A stretch of 6,016 nucleotides of DNA from an uncultured Hyphomonadaceae bacterium (GTDB taxonomy: Bacteria; Pseudomonadota; Alphaproteobacteria; Caulobacterales; Hyphomonadaceae): NCBI GenBank assembly GCA_937873805.1, contig CALMWO010000450.1, positions 1-6,016 of the forward strand, given 5' to 3'. The position numbers and the translations under genes were made by a program. Positions 5,495 through 6,016 of this stretch are shown here, one piece after another. Each line of letters opens with the position of its first letter. Position 1 is the first letter of the stretch. The notes under the pieces were generated by a model. It was not told the DNA's origin. It was given only the letters and a program-made list of their open reading frames with translations, and made no database searches.

Positions 5495-5511
5495 CGCCTC
5501 ATATTCGCTGA

Positions 5512-6016
5512 TCAGGCGAAGCCGATGCTTTCGACTTCGATCAGGTTGCGACCGCTCGATTTTGCACGGTAAAGCGCGTCGTCCGCCCGCTTGAGCAGGC
5601 TCTCGATCGTGTCTTCGGACGGAATGATCGTCGAAACGCCACCGGACATGGTGACTTTCAGTTCGTCGCCTCGGCCGATGGAGAATGGGCTTTCGGCAAT
5701 GATCTGGCGCAGGCGATCGCCGGCAGCCTGAGCGAGGGCCTGGGAGGTTTCGGGCATGATGACCACGAACTCTTCCCCGCCATAGCGGCAGGCCAGATCC
5801 ATCGGGCGGATGTTCTCGCGCAGGCGACGGCCGAACTCGCGCAGCACATCGTCGCCGGCGCTGTGGCCGTGGATGTCGTTGACCTTCTTGAAGTGGTCGA
5901 TGTCGCACAGAAGGATCGACACCGGGGCGCCGCCCATATTGGCGCGCTTCACGAAGCTCTCGAGCTGCACGCGCATGTAACGGCGGTTGTGCAGGCCGGT
6001 GAGTTGATCCGTGACG
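5512..6016 (-). CDS. pleD: PleD-like diguanylate cyclase, C-terminal GGDEF domain (5' end outside window)
   Basis: The visible 167 residues form a complete GGDEF domain, which joins two GTP into the second messenger c-di-GMP. The frame stays open to the window edge and begins DQLTGLHNRRYM, the typical domain entry, so the true start lies outside. Visible are the metal-binding LLCDIDHFKKVND, the active-site loop RYGGEEF (coding bases about 5767-5787) and, just before it, RPMD, an RxxD product-inhibition site. The stretch through DLACRYGGEEFVVIMP closely resembles Caulobacter PleD as I recall it, a two-receiver response regulator of the swarmer-to-stalked transition. The receiver domains are not visible, so the name rests on the catalytic domain only; another GGDEF protein is possible. 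A terminator follows the stop. Confidence 0.88.
   Translation of the reverse strand, partial: VTDQLTGLHNRRYMRVQLESFVKRANMGGAPVSILLCDIDHFKKVNDIHGHSAGDDVLREFGRRLRENIRPMDLACRYGGEEFVVIMPETSQALAQAAGDRLRQIIAESPFSIGRGDELKVTMSGGVSTIIPSEDTIESLLKRADDALYRAKSSGRNLIEVESIGFA

Noticed and set aside
5440..5502. Longer DUF2093 protein starting at 5502
   Set aside because: The added arginine-rich residues are encoded across the terminator hairpin of the upstream gene and do not match the family.
5471..5908. Minus-strand open frame of 145 codons in another frame over the GGDEF gene
   Set aside because: Arg/Pro/His-rich shadow; the GGDEF frame is unmistakable.

Overview
The window is GC-rich (very roughly two thirds G+C by eye), densely packed bacterial chromosome. 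It most resembles an alphaproteobacterium of the Caulobacter/Hyphomonas kind. This rests on a PleD-like GGDEF protein, a DUF2093 protein, a Zur with a His-rich N-terminus, and GANTC motifs (the CcrM methylation site) clustered in one promoter region. The taxonomic assignment is inference. I see no mobile elements, tRNA/rRNA genes or CRISPR arrays.

Layout. Bases 1-44 hold the last codons of a rightward gene that enters from outside. It converges on a leftward HU-family nucleoid protein gene (127-429), with an intrinsic terminator hairpin between them (61-93). HU and the rightward zur gene (759-1229) are divergent and share a 329-bp intergenic region. That region carries five GANTC sites, short direct repeats and an inverted repeat. 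zur is followed with almost no gap by a DUF5990-like gene (1231-1677) and a double-hotdog thioesterase gene (1674-2603), forming a tight three-gene operon. The thioesterase stop codon shares the palindrome CTAG with the stop codon of the leftward genes that follow.

From about 2600 to the right end everything reads leftward. In transcription order the genes are: a pleD-like diguanylate cyclase fragment (6016-5512) with its own terminator; a small DUF2093 gene (5439-5218); an M23 (LytM) peptidase lipoprotein (5245-4238) whose start overlaps the DUF2093 gene by 28 nt; a DUF1801 protein (4225-3788); a short proline/alanine-rich lipoprotein (3703-3410); and a four-repeat DUF347 membrane protein (3391-2600).

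Function. The right half is largely envelope-directed: two lipoproteins, one with an intact zinc peptidase site, and a polytopic membrane protein. It sits next to a c-di-GMP signalling enzyme. The left half pairs nucleoid and zinc-homeostasis genes across a possible methylation-sensitive promoter region. The thioesterase and DUF5990 genes may be co-transcribed with zur, but their link to zinc is unknown. I see no clear new multi-gene system. The most worthwhile leads are the GANTC-rich HU/zur region, the regular four-repeat membrane protein and the zur-DUF5990-thioesterase operon.
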